From assembly GCA_004195045.1 (NCBI GenBank), contig SGBC01000002.1, positions 372,001 to 436,000 of the forward strand: a DNA stretch of 64,000 nt, read 5' to 3'. A program made the translations under genes and the position numbers. The notes under the pieces are model-generated. The model saw only the letters and a program-made list of their open reading frames with translations. It was not told the DNA's origin and searched no databases. Numbering within the stretch: the first letter of the stretch is position 1; each line of letters starts with the position of its first letter. This document shows, piece after piece, positions 8,841-18,427 of this stretch. The stretch is from Candidatus Acididesulfobacter guangdongensis (lineage in GTDB: Bacteria > SZUA-79 > Acidulodesulfobacterales > Acidulodesulfobacteraceae).

Positions 8841-9336
8841 AAATAGTCTCCTTAAATAAATTAAAATTAACTGCTGCTATAAAATTAAAATTGTTATTAT
8901 TCTAAGAATAAAAATCGTCGTTATAAAAATTAGATTGCCATTATTAAATCAAAATTATAAATACAATATAAAACCTGATTTTATTATTATTTGTTATTAT
9001 TAATTACGTTTAATTACATCTTAATCCTATTCAATGATTTAAAGAAGATAAAAAAATAATTTATATTAATCAATAATCAATATTAATTAATATAAATTAT
9101 TTTCATAAGTTTGTCAAGAAAAATATTTCTTAATTAAAAATAATAATTGAAATTATGTTTCACATATATTAATATAGCACATAAATATATAAATATAAGC
9201 TAACATAAAAAAAGTTTTTTAACTTTAGTATTTTTGGTGAATTTTTAAACGGCTAAAACTATTAATTTAATAATTTATAATTTGACTCTTTATTTTATTC
9301 TAAATCCTAAGTGAATTTTTAAATGATTGAGGCGAT
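8841..9336. other. Intergenic region with 16-bp inverted repeat
   Basis: Divergent spacer between the peroxiredoxin gene and ugd, almost wholly A/T. It contains a perfect inverted repeat AATAATTTATATTAAT (9055-9070) / ATTAATATAAATTATT (9086-9101). This could be an operator or a chance product of base composition. No gene or RNA was recognised. Confidence 0.4.
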
Positions 9337-10644
9337 ATGCGCATTTCAATAATAGGCACAGGCTATGTAGGTCTTGTCACCGGCGTCTGCCTTTCGGATT
9401 CCGGCAATACCGTTTATTGCATAGATAACGACGAAGATAAAATAAATTCTTTAAATAAAGGTATTATCCCTATATATGAGCCAGGACTCAAAGAACTCTG
9501 CGATAAAAACGCTAAACTTAAAAGGCTGCAGTTTGGTTCCGATTTATCGAAAGCCGTTAAAAACTCGGAAGTCATATTTATAGCCGTCGGCACACCTCCG
9601 AGAGAAAACGGCGAAGCAGACCTTTCAAACGTCTTTAAGGTAGCGGAAAGCGTAGCTCTGTCCATGGATTCATACAAAGTAATTATAGTTAAAAGCACAG
9701 TTCCGGTAGGCACATGCGATTCAGTAGAAAAAAGAATAAAAGAATTAACGGGAATTCCTTTCGATGTCGTGTCTAATCCGGAGTTTTTAAAAGAAGGGGC
9801 GGCAATAGATGACTTTCAGAGACCGGACAGGATTATAGCCGGTTTAAATAATCATAAAGAAAACACCAAAGCAAAAGAGCTCATTTCCGAAATATACGAA
9901 CCCTTCGTGAGAACGGGCGCTCCAATATATTTTATGGACAGACTGTCTTCTGAATTAACAAAATACGCCTCAAACGCCATGCTTGCTTTAAGAATATCCT
10001 ATATGAACGAACTTGCCAATCTCTGCAATATAACGGGAGCGGACATAGACAGCATAAGAATCGGAATAGGCTCAGACAAAAGAATAGGCAAATCTTTTCT
10101 TTTCCCAGGAATAGGCTACGGCGGCAGCTGTTTTCCGAAAGACGTAAAGGCTCTTTATCACAGCGCTAAACAGCACAGATACGATTTTAAAATATTAAAA
10201 GCCGTGGACGAGGTTAACAATATCCAGAAAGAAATAATCGTCAATATGCTTTTAAAACATTTTAAATCTGATATTAAAAACAAAACATTTACACTGTGGG
10301 GTCTTGCTTTTAAACCGAAAACAGACGATATAAGAGAAGCGCCCGCCCTTACCATAATATCTAAACTTCTGTCGTACGGAGCATCCGTCAAAGCTTTTGA
10401 CCCTATTGCCATGGAAAATACAAAAAACGTATTTCCGCAGATAGACTATTTTGACGATATGTATAATGCCTTAAAAGATTCCGACGGACTTATATTAGCC
10501 ACCGAATGGAACGATTTCAGAATGCCTGATTTTGACAAAATAAAGTCGCTTCTAAAAACCCCCGCCGTGTTCGACGGAAGAAATATTTACGATAAAGATA
10601 AGATGAAAGAATACGGTTTTGATTATTATTCTGTCGGAAGATAG
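9337..10644 (+). CDS. ugd: UDP-glucose 6-dehydrogenase
   Basis: Oxidises UDP-glucose to UDP-glucuronate with two NAD, supplying envelope polysaccharides. The 435-residue protein begins with the Rossmann motif IIGTGYVGLVTG, has GTPP and VKSTVPVGT, FLKEGAAIDDF, and the catalytic GGSCFPKD with Cys265. The C-terminal NAD/UDP domain has LWGLAFKPKTDDIREAP. Codon choice is visibly richer in C-ending codons than in neighbouring genes, which may mean higher expression or acquisition. It lies upstream of manC on the same strand. Confidence 0.96.
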   Translation: MRISIIGTGYVGLVTGVCLSDSGNTVYCIDNDEDKINSLNKGIIPIYEPGLKELCDKNAKLKRLQFGSDLSKAVKNSEVIFIAVGTPPRENGEADLSNVFKVAESVALSMDSYKVIIVKSTVPVGTCDSVEKRIKELTGIPFDVVSNPEFLKEGAAIDDFQRPDRIIAGLNNHKENTKAKELISEIYEPFVRTGAPIYFMDRLSSELTKYASNAMLALRISYMNELANLCNITGADIDSIRIGIGSDKRIGKSFLFPGIGYGGSCFPKDVKALYHSAKQHRYDFKILKAVDEVNNIQKEIIVNMLLKHFKSDIKNKTFTLWGLAFKPKTDDIREAPALTIISKLLSYGASVKAFDPIAMENTKNVFPQIDYFDDMYNALKDSDGLILATEWNDFRMPDFDKIKSLLKTPAVFDGRNIYDKDKMKEYGFDYYSVGR

Positions 10645-10840
10645 CTTAGTAAATCATTTAAGGATTGCGGCAGAATGAGCCGAAAAGAATTATTTGCGCA
10701 GCTATAATTATTCGGTATAGCTATTATATAATTTTTATTATTACAGTTGTTATATTACAGTTGTTATAGATATAGTTGCTATAAAAGTTTACAAGATTAA
10801 TTATAATTATCGTTTGTTTTATAGGAGGCAGATAATTAAG

Positions 10841-12292
10841 ATGACTAACGTTATTTTATGCGGCGGAAGCGGAACCAGATTATGGCCTATTTCAAGGGAA
10901 TTATTTCCGAAGCAGTTTTATAAATTTAAAGACAAGCTATCTTTATTTCAGCAGACAATCCTTAGAAATAAAGAGTTATGCGATGATTTTACGATAGTTA
11001 CGAACCATGAACAGTATTTTTTAGCCCTTGACCAGCTGGAAGAAATAGGAATCAAAAATTTTAGATTTATTATTGAACCTGCCCCGAGAAATACCGCTGC
11101 GGCAATCGCTCTTGCGTGCTTTGATGCAAAAAGTCGTAAAAACCCGGAAGAATTTGTGTTTATAACGCCCTCCGACCATGTGATTGTTAACGATATTCAT
11201 TATAGAAATGTAGTAAAAGCGGCAAAAGATTTAGCTAAAGATGATAGTTTGATATTATTCGGCATAAAACCTCTTCATGCCGAAACAGGTTACGGATACA
11301 TAGAAGCTGATTTTGCCTATTTCAATAAAAAAAGTTTATGTGAAACAGAAATGCACTCTTACAGCGTAAAGTCTTTTAAAGAAAAACCAGATAAAGATAC
11401 AGCCGCTGTTTATTTATCAAAACCGAACTATTTTTGGAATAGCGGTATGTTCTTATTCAATCCTGAAGTCTTGCTCAGTGAACTTAAAGCATATTGTCCT
11501 TCTTTGTACGAATCAGCCGAAAATGCTTATAATAATGCAAAAAACAATGCGTTTTCCGTCAGAATTAAACTTGAAGATATGCTCAATATTGAGGAGACCT
11601 CTATTGATTACGCTTTATTAGAAAAAACCTTAGCCACTAAGGTAATACCGTCAGATATTAAATGGTCAGATATGGGAAGCTTTGATTCTTTATATAACGA
11701 ATCGGAAAAAGATTCCGACGAAAATGCTTTACTGAATTTCGCGGATTTGCCAGATTCTTTTATTAATGTAAATTCCAAAAAAAATCTGATTTTGTTTTCA
11801 GGACGAACAATAGCTGCCGTAGATATTGAAGACTTAATAATAGTGGATACCGACGATGCGCTGCTTATTTCTAAAAGAGGCTCATCGCAGAATGTAAAAA
11901 AAGTGGTTGAAAAATTAAAAGAAATGAATTCAGAACTGCATTTTCAGCATTTAACCGTTCATAGACCATGGGGTTCATACACCGTTCTGCTTGATTCTGC
12001 CGCGTATAAAATTAAAAAAATACTCGTTAAACCTAAAGCAAAATTATCCCTGCAGAAACATTACCACAGGTCGGAACACTGGATAGTAACCAGCGGCACG
12101 GCGCTTGTTACGGTTGATGATAAAAAAATATTGCTTAAATCTAATGAATCAACCTATATTCCGATAGGTTCGCTGCACAGGTTGGAAAATCCCGGGCTTA
12201 TTCCTTTAATCCTTATTGAGGCGCAGGTTGGAGAATATTTAAAGGAGGACGATATAGTCAGGATAGAAGATTCTTATAATAGAATAGATTAA
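10841..12292 (+). CDS. manC: Mannose-1-P guanylyltransferase / Man-6-P isomerase
   Basis: Bifunctional ManC/AlgA-type enzyme making GDP-mannose. The N-terminal nucleotidyltransferase starts with VILCGGSGTRLWPISRELFPKQF and has FITPSDHVI and FKEKPD. The C-terminal cupin (about residues 370-483) has HRPWGSYTVL and the metal-binding KHYHRSEHWIVTSG, typical of type II phosphomannose isomerases. The frame is open to 10814, but ATG 10841 is preferred because AGGAGG (10823-10828) lies 12 nt upstream and the protein then starts at MTNVILCGG. Together with ugd it suggests exopolysaccharide or LPS precursor supply. Confidence 0.93.
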   Translation: MTNVILCGGSGTRLWPISRELFPKQFYKFKDKLSLFQQTILRNKELCDDFTIVTNHEQYFLALDQLEEIGIKNFRFIIEPAPRNTAAAIALACFDAKSRKNPEEFVFITPSDHVIVNDIHYRNVVKAAKDLAKDDSLILFGIKPLHAETGYGYIEADFAYFNKKSLCETEMHSYSVKSFKEKPDKDTAAVYLSKPNYFWNSGMFLFNPEVLLSELKAYCPSLYESAENAYNNAKNNAFSVRIKLEDMLNIEETSIDYALLEKTLATKVIPSDIKWSDMGSFDSLYNESEKDSDENALLNFADLPDSFINVNSKKNLILFSGRTIAAVDIEDLIIVDTDDALLISKRGSSQNVKKVVEKLKEMNSELHFQHLTVHRPWGSYTVLLDSAAYKIKKILVKPKAKLSLQKHYHRSEHWIVTSGTALVTVDDKKILLKSNESTYIPIGSLHRLENPGLIPLILIEAQVGEYLKEDDIVRIEDSYNRID

Positions 12293-12450
12293 ATCAAATC
12301 ATTCATTGCATTATTAAATCATCATATTGTTATCTTATTGATTTATATATTAGATTGGTCAATTATTATAAAATATTATTAAATATTGTCTATTAAATAA
12401 TTATACTAATAGATTATAATATTTATCTATTATATTATTAAATATATTAT

Positions 12451-12506
12451 TCTATTTATATTATTCTATTTATATTATTCTATTTATATTATTCTATTTA
12501 TATTAT
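12451..12506 (+). repeat. Tandem repeat, 14 bp x 4
   Basis: TCTATTTATATTAT is repeated four times without change at 12451-12464, 12465-12478, 12479-12492 and 12493-12506, just beyond the 3' end of the minus-strand membrane-protein gene. The exactness suggests recent slippage. Confidence 0.9.
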
Positions 12507-12513
12507 TAGATCA

Positions 12514-13410
12514 TTAATGTATAGCAAACTTTTCAATTAAGACGCTCAGAAGGAGTTTTGCTTCATTATCATTGTTTTTTGCTTTTTGTAAGATTTCGTT
12601 AAGGTCGTTTTTAAGCGAAATATTGCTGATGCCGGCTATAAGTTCTTCGGCTTTCGGAATATCTACCGAAAAACTGTCTTCATTCATTTTTTCGTCATTA
12701 AGCTGCTGAAATATTTTTATAAGCGGATTTTTATCCATAACTTCATTGTTTTTTTCTATTAATTTTATTAAAGATGAAGACATATGCGACGCAATATCTT
12801 CAATATCCCGCTCTTTTAATCTTCCCAAGGCTTTTCTGACTTCTACCGTAGCATGTTCGGCGATGTTAATTTTACTGATGTCTCTTCCTTCTCCTTCCAT
12901 GCTTATGAAAAAATTTATATAAGTCAGATCCAGCGCGAAGACCCTGAAAAAATAATTGGTTTCTTCCTGATGTTTATAAAAATAGTAGGTTAAACCAAAA
13001 TAAGTAGGGGAAATAAGAAATTCATTCAATGTATTCTGAAGCGGCGTCAGATTTAAATTTTTAATAATTTTTATTTCATTTATATAGTTGGCTCTGATAA
13101 TTGTAAAAATAGATATAAGATTATTAAGCAAACCGTTAATTGCAATCAGGTCTGTTTTTACAGTTTCTGAAGCTTTGTGCTCGCTGGATTGGACTCTTAA
13201 ACCGATAAAAATTGCAATGACCGCAGCTAATACCGCAAGTGAAGACGTTAAAGACGCGCTTACTTCTCCGCGCGCTTCCCACAGACTGGTATGTGTATAA
13301 TGCGCAAATAAAAGAAACAGAGAAAGAATTACTGCAAACAAACTTATACCTACTACAACTATGCCTAACTGCCAAGCATCTATCTTTTTCAAGAAATTGA
13401 TTTTGTTCAT
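12514..13410 (-). CDS. Two-span membrane protein of unknown function
   Basis: A 298-residue protein with two N-terminal membrane spans (about residues 15-38 and 53-72) followed by a long, mostly helical, soluble domain rich in charged residues. I do not recognise the family. The soluble part has no enzyme motif that I can see. It is downstream of the emrB-type transporter gene on the same strand (94-nt gap), so it may be the last gene of that efflux operon. It ends beside the 14-bp tandem repeats. Confidence 0.7.
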   Translation of the reverse strand: MNKINFLKKIDAWQLGIVVVGISLFAVILSLFLLFAHYTHTSLWEARGEVSASLTSSLAVLAAVIAIFIGLRVQSSEHKASETVKTDLIAINGLLNNLISIFTIIRANYINEIKIIKNLNLTPLQNTLNEFLISPTYFGLTYYFYKHQEETNYFFRVFALDLTYINFFISMEGEGRDISKINIAEHATVEVRKALGRLKERDIEDIASHMSSSLIKLIEKNNEVMDKNPLIKIFQQLNDEKMNEDSFSVDIPKAEELIAGISNISLKNDLNEILQKAKNNDNEAKLLLSVLIEKFAIH

Positions 13411-13504
13411 TTTATATTTTTATAGTTATATATGTACTATATGTATTATATGCATTATACGTTAAATAATATAATTTTTTATTATTCTAAAAATATTATT
13501 TATA

Positions 13505-15052
13505 CTATTCTATAGATATAGAAGCCGAACCGTCTTTATCTTTAGAGTCTTTAGAGCCTTTCAGCAAAAATATAACAGGTATCGATACGGCAAAACATAC
13601 CGCCATAAAAATAAATGCAAGATTAAAAGCTATCATGGTAGATTGTTTTGTTACCAATCCGTTAATAAGGGCTAAGACTTTTTGAGTAGGCGGATAAAAT
13701 ATATGCGAGTGTGTTATTGCGGCAGCCCTCCTCAACGACATCATAGTCTGGGTGTTATCTCCGACATTTTGCGCTAAAACGGAATGAGCCATTTGGGTAT
13801 TATTATCAATCATGGTTGCTAAAATTGCTATACCTATGGAGCCTGCTACTTGTCTTATGAGATTAAACAGACCTGCTCCGTCTATTTTGTATTTGTTTTC
13901 TAATGTTATCAGAGAAGAAGCTATGAGAGGCACTATAATCAAACCGAAGCCGATGCCCTGCGTGAACTGCGGCCAAAAAATATTCCAGAATCCCATATTT
14001 AAACTCATCGAACCAATTTGAATGGATGATATAATAGATAAAATAAACCCTGCAAGCACCATAATTTTAGGACCTAATTTATTAAACAATCTGCCGGCGA
14101 GCGGCATGCTTATGACCATAGCAAGACCCCTTGACATTATTGCTATTCCGGCGTCATATGCAGAATATCCCATTACTTTTTGCAGGAACATCGGTAAAAG
14201 AAATAAGCTTCCGAATATGCCGAGGCTGAATACCATGGATAGAAAAGAATTCGCCGATAAATTTATATTCTTTAAAACTTTTATGTTTACGGCAGGTTTA
14301 TCTATGATAAGTTCCGTAATTACAAAAAGTATAGAAGCTGCTACCGAAACTATCGTCATATTGACTATATAGCCTGATGCAAACCAGTCTTTGTATTGTC
14401 CGTCAGTCAATACAATCTGAAGCGCTCCAAGTCCGACGGTCAAAAAAATTATTCCGAGCCAGTCAACTTTGTCTTTTACTCTTTTTATAAACGGGGGGTC
14501 TTCTATTATAAGATATATAAGTATGATATTTAATAAACCTATAGGAATATTTACGAAAAAAACCCATGCCCATGAATAATTGGTGACTATCCAGCCTCCG
14601 AGATAAGGTCCTATTGCAGGACCCAGCACAATAGCTAAACTGAATATAGCCATTGCTTTACCCTGTTCTTTTTTTGAAAAATTTTCAGCAAGATAAGTTT
14701 GAGATAAAGGAATCAGAGCGCCTCCTCCGACGCCCTGCAGCAGACGGAATATTATTATGGAACTTAAATCCCAAGATAATCCGCATAATGCAGAACTGAT
14801 AGTAAATAACATGACGGATGCAATATAATAATTTTTTCTGCCGAAACGTGAACTCAGAAAACTGACAAGCGGCATTAATATTACGCCTGAAAGCATATAT
14901 CCGGTTACTACCCACGTTACCTGTTCGATAGATGCGTCCATTGCCCCCTGAATGTAAGGAAGAGCCACGTTTACAACGCTCATATCCATACTGTAGAGCG
15001 TTGTGCTTGGAATGACGGCTAATACTATGAGCCACTTATTTTTTATATTCAT
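13505..15052 (-). CDS. DHA2-type MFS drug efflux transporter (EmrB-like)
   Basis: A 515-residue, 14-span major facilitator protein of the drug:H+ antiporter-2 group. Signs are YSMDMSVVNVALPYIQ in span 1, the SSRFGRKN loop, RLLQGVGGGALIP, and GPAIGPYLGGWIV in span 5 (motif C). It forms the inner-membrane pump of a tripartite system with the HlyD-type adaptor and TolC-type channel encoded just upstream. Substrate unknown. The order tolC-emrA-emrB on the minus strand with short gaps indicates one operon. Confidence 0.92.
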   Translation of the reverse strand: MNIKNKWLIVLAVIPSTTLYSMDMSVVNVALPYIQGAMDASIEQVTWVVTGYMLSGVILMPLVSFLSSRFGRKNYYIASVMLFTISSALCGLSWDLSSIIIFRLLQGVGGGALIPLSQTYLAENFSKKEQGKAMAIFSLAIVLGPAIGPYLGGWIVTNYSWAWVFFVNIPIGLLNIILIYLIIEDPPFIKRVKDKVDWLGIIFLTVGLGALQIVLTDGQYKDWFASGYIVNMTIVSVAASILFVITELIIDKPAVNIKVLKNINLSANSFLSMVFSLGIFGSLFLLPMFLQKVMGYSAYDAGIAIMSRGLAMVISMPLAGRLFNKLGPKIMVLAGFILSIISSIQIGSMSLNMGFWNIFWPQFTQGIGFGLIIVPLIASSLITLENKYKIDGAGLFNLIRQVAGSIGIAILATMIDNNTQMAHSVLAQNVGDNTQTMMSLRRAAAITHSHIFYPPTQKVLALINGLVTKQSTMIAFNLAFIFMAVCFAVSIPVIFLLKGSKDSKDKDGSASISIE

Positions 15053-15092
15053 TTTTTATATTTATCTTAACGTATTGTCCTTCTATGATGTA

Positions 15093-16247
15093 TTATTTTT
15101 TAACTATTAAAACATACGGCTCGACCGATAACCCCGGATATAAAGGAGTAGAAGTATAAAACACTTTAGTCAGGTCTATTTTTACGGGAACTCTCTGAAC
15201 GACCTTGATATAATTGCCGGTTGCATTTTCCGGGGGTAAAAGACTGAAAACAGAGCCTGTTCCGGATTGAAAGCTTGAAACAACCCCGTGAAAAGTTTGA
15301 TTCGGATAGGCATCTACTTTTATAATAACCGGCGCTCCTATTTTTATATTATTGATATCGGATTCTTTAAAATTTGCAACAACCCATATTTTATGAAGAT
15401 TTACAACATTTAAATAGGGAATACCCGGCATTACGTAACTTCCTACATTGACGTTTTTTTTAGCTATATAACCGCTGCATGGGGCATAAACTACAGTTCT
15501 TTTTAAGTTAATTTCTGCAATTTTATACGAAGCCATGGCGGTTTTAGACATAAACGTTTTTGATTTTTCAGCAGATTCAGATTCCGATATACTTGATGCA
15601 ATCTGATTTATATTAGCTTTATCAGCATTTACTTTTGCTTTTATCATTTTATACTTAGTCAGCATTTCATCGTATAAAAGTTTTGAAGTCGCATTTCCTT
15701 TAAGCAGATTATAATATCTTATATAATTTTCACGGTCTAACTTTTCTAAAGCTTCATCGGCAATAAGCTGGTACTTTGCTTTATCTAACAGATTATTCTG
15801 CACTAAAATAGATATAGATATCTGATTTATCTGATTTTTATTTGCTTTGAAAGCTGCTCCGGCTTTATTTACAGCCTGAATATAGTCAGACTGGTCAATT
15901 TTAAAAAGTGGCTGCCCTTTTGTTACGTATTGATTTTGTCTAACGTAAACCTGAACCACTTTTCCTTTCACCTGCGGGGCAATCGGGACAATTGCGCTGC
16001 TGCCGTCAATAAAAGCATCGCTTGTGGTAACATGGCTAAACATAAATTTTATATTAGGCAGTTCTATGATTGTTAATATTGCTAAAACAATCAGAGAAAC
16101 TATTAATATATACTTTTTCTTAACTTTACTTTTCTTATTTTTATTTTTGCTTTCATTAATCTTGTTTTCTTCAGTCTTGTTCTCCTCTGCGGAACCGTTA
16201 TTATTAAGTGCAGATTCTTTGGCAGCGTCATTATTTTTAATATCCAT
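15093..16247 (-). CDS. HlyD/EmrA-family membrane fusion protein
   Basis: Periplasmic adaptor linking the EmrB-like pump to the TolC-like channel. It has a basic, asparagine-rich cytoplasmic N-terminus, one membrane span (about residues 42-62), then the lipoyl half-motif VTTSDAFIDGSSAIVPIAPQ, a coiled-coil hairpin, and the barrel part with VVYAPCSGYIAKKNVNVGSYV. The frame is open to 16274, but ATG 16247 has GGGAG 9 nt upstream and gives the usual 384-residue length. The start lies within the last 11 nt of the upstream tolC-like gene, so translation is probably coupled. Confidence 0.9.
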   Translation of the reverse strand: MDIKNNDAAKESALNNNGSAEENKTEENKINESKNKNKKSKVKKKYILIVSLIVLAILTIIELPNIKFMFSHVTTSDAFIDGSSAIVPIAPQVKGKVVQVYVRQNQYVTKGQPLFKIDQSDYIQAVNKAGAAFKANKNQINQISISILVQNNLLDKAKYQLIADEALEKLDRENYIRYYNLLKGNATSKLLYDEMLTKYKMIKAKVNADKANINQIASSISESESAEKSKTFMSKTAMASYKIAEINLKRTVVYAPCSGYIAKKNVNVGSYVMPGIPYLNVVNLHKIWVVANFKESDINNIKIGAPVIIKVDAYPNQTFHGVVSSFQSGTGSVFSLLPPENATGNYIKVVQRVPVKIDLTKVFYTSTPLYPGLSVEPYVLIVKK

Positions 16248-17781
16248 AAGTATTTCTCCCGATAGATCTTTCAAGTTTTGCTAAAAATATATCATATCCG
16301 TATAATGAATTATAATAATTTAATTTTGCGCGTTTAAGATAGGTTTCCGCATCTAAAACCTCCGTTGATGTAACAACCTGCTGTTTATATTGCAGGTTAG
16401 TTATTTTAAGATTTTCTTTGGCCTGTTTTACGGCTAAGTTTGCCGCTTTAATATTATTATAAGCGGCGTTAAGTTCTAAAAGATTGCTTTTAATCTGAAG
16501 CCTGACGTTATTTATGTAAGATTTAAGATTATACTTCAAAGCTAATTTGTCATGCCGTTGTTTTTGATAATTATCTGATGTTTTAAACCAGTTAAACAGG
16601 GTCCATGTTGCGCTTAATCCAATGATTTTGTTTGCCTGATTAGAAAATTCATTGCTTGAGGCAAGCCAGTTCTGACCGGATTGGGAATAAGCCGCAAAAG
16701 CAGAGATTTGAGGATAATACCTGCTATCGGCAATTTTTTCTTTAAGATTTAATTGTTTAATTCTGAATTTAAATACTTTTAAACCCGGTCTGTTTCGTAA
16801 AGCGTAATCAGTTAAATTGTTTAATTTTTTATATGAAAATCGGTATGTCTCTGCCCCGTTAGACTTCACATATTTAACGTTTTTGAATTTTTTAATGCCG
16901 TTGAGATTTTCGTTCAAAATAGTATTAAAATTTGATATCGCAATATTTAAGGAAGCTTTTGAATTAACTCTGTATTGTAGCGCATTTGCAAGCGCGACTT
17001 GTGATTTTAGCAGGTCATTGTAAGGAATAATTCCCTGTTTATAAAATTCCCGAGCCTGCATTTCATGCGATTTTAATGACCTCACCTGTTCCTGCGCTAC
17101 CTTAAGCTGTTTCTGAAATCTCAAAACATTGAAATACGCAATCTTTACGGATTCTATAATATTTAATACCGCTTCTTTTTTGTAGACTCTGGCAATATTA
17201 ATGCCCAGAGCTGCCAGCTGTCTTTTGTCCAATAGCGCAAAGCCGGTAAAAACAGGCTGTGTTATTTCCGCATTCCAGTTAAAGTTTGCAACAGAATTCA
17301 TATAGATTCTCGGAGGAAAAAACATGTATCCGTTTTTTACTCCTGATGAATCGAAAACCGGTATCGGCATATGCGGGGTTGCGAGATAAGGCTGATATTC
17401 CATGCGCGAAGCATTATAATGGAATGTTAATTTTGGCAGCATATCCGCAGTCATACTGTTTAAATTTGCTTCGGCAGCTTTGATCCGTTCGACGGCGCTC
17501 TTTATCAGATCGCTGTTTTTAAGAGCGGCTTTGATAGCCATTCTTAGCGTAAAAAGCTTGTTCGTTTTTAAATTTTTTATATTGCGGAGTTTTATACGTT
17601 TTATATGTTTAATATATATATGTTCTATATTTTTTTCATGTTTTAGCCTATGTCTTTGTGTGCCTTGTACGCTTTGATTTTTTATACTGTCCGCACAAAC
17701 TGGAATTACACGGATTATATTAATAAATAAAATTGACGGAAGCAAAAATGTAAAAAATATTTTTAACGCAGGCATTTTCAT
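16237..17781 (-). CDS. TolC-family outer-membrane efflux protein
   Basis: Trimeric outer-membrane channel of the efflux operon. The 514-residue protein has an N-terminal signal segment (about residues 5-30), a basic linker (KHEKNIEHIYIKHIKRIK), then two TolC repeats: LFTLRMAIKAALKNSDLIKSA begins the first, and LNNLTDYALRNRPGLKVFKFR the second. The coiled-coil ends NYYNSLYGYDIFLAKLERSIG, as in other family members. It is the first gene of the operon; upstream is a 650-bp spacer with repeats. Confidence 0.9.
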   Translation of the reverse strand: MKMPALKIFFTFLLPSILFINIIRVIPVCADSIKNQSVQGTQRHRLKHEKNIEHIYIKHIKRIKLRNIKNLKTNKLFTLRMAIKAALKNSDLIKSAVERIKAAEANLNSMTADMLPKLTFHYNASRMEYQPYLATPHMPIPVFDSSGVKNGYMFFPPRIYMNSVANFNWNAEITQPVFTGFALLDKRQLAALGINIARVYKKEAVLNIIESVKIAYFNVLRFQKQLKVAQEQVRSLKSHEMQAREFYKQGIIPYNDLLKSQVALANALQYRVNSKASLNIAISNFNTILNENLNGIKKFKNVKYVKSNGAETYRFSYKKLNNLTDYALRNRPGLKVFKFRIKQLNLKEKIADSRYYPQISAFAAYSQSGQNWLASSNEFSNQANKIIGLSATWTLFNWFKTSDNYQKQRHDKLALKYNLKSYINNVRLQIKSNLLELNAAYNNIKAANLAVKQAKENLKITNLQYKQQVVTSTEVLDAETYLKRAKLNYYNSLYGYDIFLAKLERSIGRNTYGY

Positions 17782-17874
17782 TTTTTTATTGCCGACCTCA
17801 TTTTAAACACTACGCCATTTAAAAAAATTAAAATTAAAATTAAAATAGATTAAAAAATATAGATATAAATAAAA

Positions 17875-17965
17875 TAAATTAAATACAGACAAATTAAATA
17901 TAAAAAATAAATATGGAACAAATTATAAAGACATAAATTAAATACAGACAAATTAAATATAAAAA
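17875..17965 (+). repeat. Direct repeat, about 32 bp, two copies
   Basis: TAAATTAAATACAGACAAAT plus the following TAAATATAAAAA occurs at about 17875-17906 and again at 17934-17965, 59 bp apart, in the divergent spacer between the tolC-like gene and the LOV protein. No function is evident. The rest of 17782-18427 is A/T-rich apart from the element at 18133-18260. Confidence 0.75.
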
Positions 17966-18132
17966 TAAATATAAAAAAATATTTATTAAACATCCAATAA
18001 TTTATATTTTATATTATAATTTTTAAATGTCAATATTAAATTTTTTTTATATATAAAAAATTATATATTTATATATTTATATATTATTTTATTGCTGTTC
18101 TTTTATTTTTTTAAATCAATATGATTTTTGAT

Positions 18133-18260
18133 CCTTAATCCTGCAATAGAAAATATTTATGCATTTCTTTGCTCAGTTAAGCGAAATATAAGTAAAAAGT
18201 AAGAGTAAAAGGTGTCTGACACCTTTTCCGAGTAGATAACTTTCTATTGCAGGATTAAGG
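18133..18260. repeat. Complete REP/MITE-like element with 20-bp ends
   Basis: A 128-bp non-coding element with perfect 20-bp terminal inverted repeats, CCTTAATCCTGCAATAGAAA (18133-18152) and its complement (18241-18260). Inside is a near-perfect palindrome AAAAGGTGTC-T-GACACCTTTT (18207-18227). Half-copies occur at 24238-24275 and 63577-63630 and a compound relative at 7955-8147. This is the best intact member of the family in the window. Confidence 0.85.
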
Positions 18261-18427
18261 CTGATATTTCAGTTTGCGGTAAATATAATTTTATTATATA
18301 ATCGCTTATAACGTATGATATTGATAATAAAAATTTAATAGTAATAATTTAATTTAATGTAATTTAATTTAGGCTGACTTTATTTTCCTTTACGCTAAAT
18401 AAAATACAAATACAAAACAAAGAAAAA

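Noticed and set aside
14022-14372. Open frame of 116 codons opposite the emrB-like gene
   Set aside because: Lies wholly inside a well-supported transporter gene in another frame.
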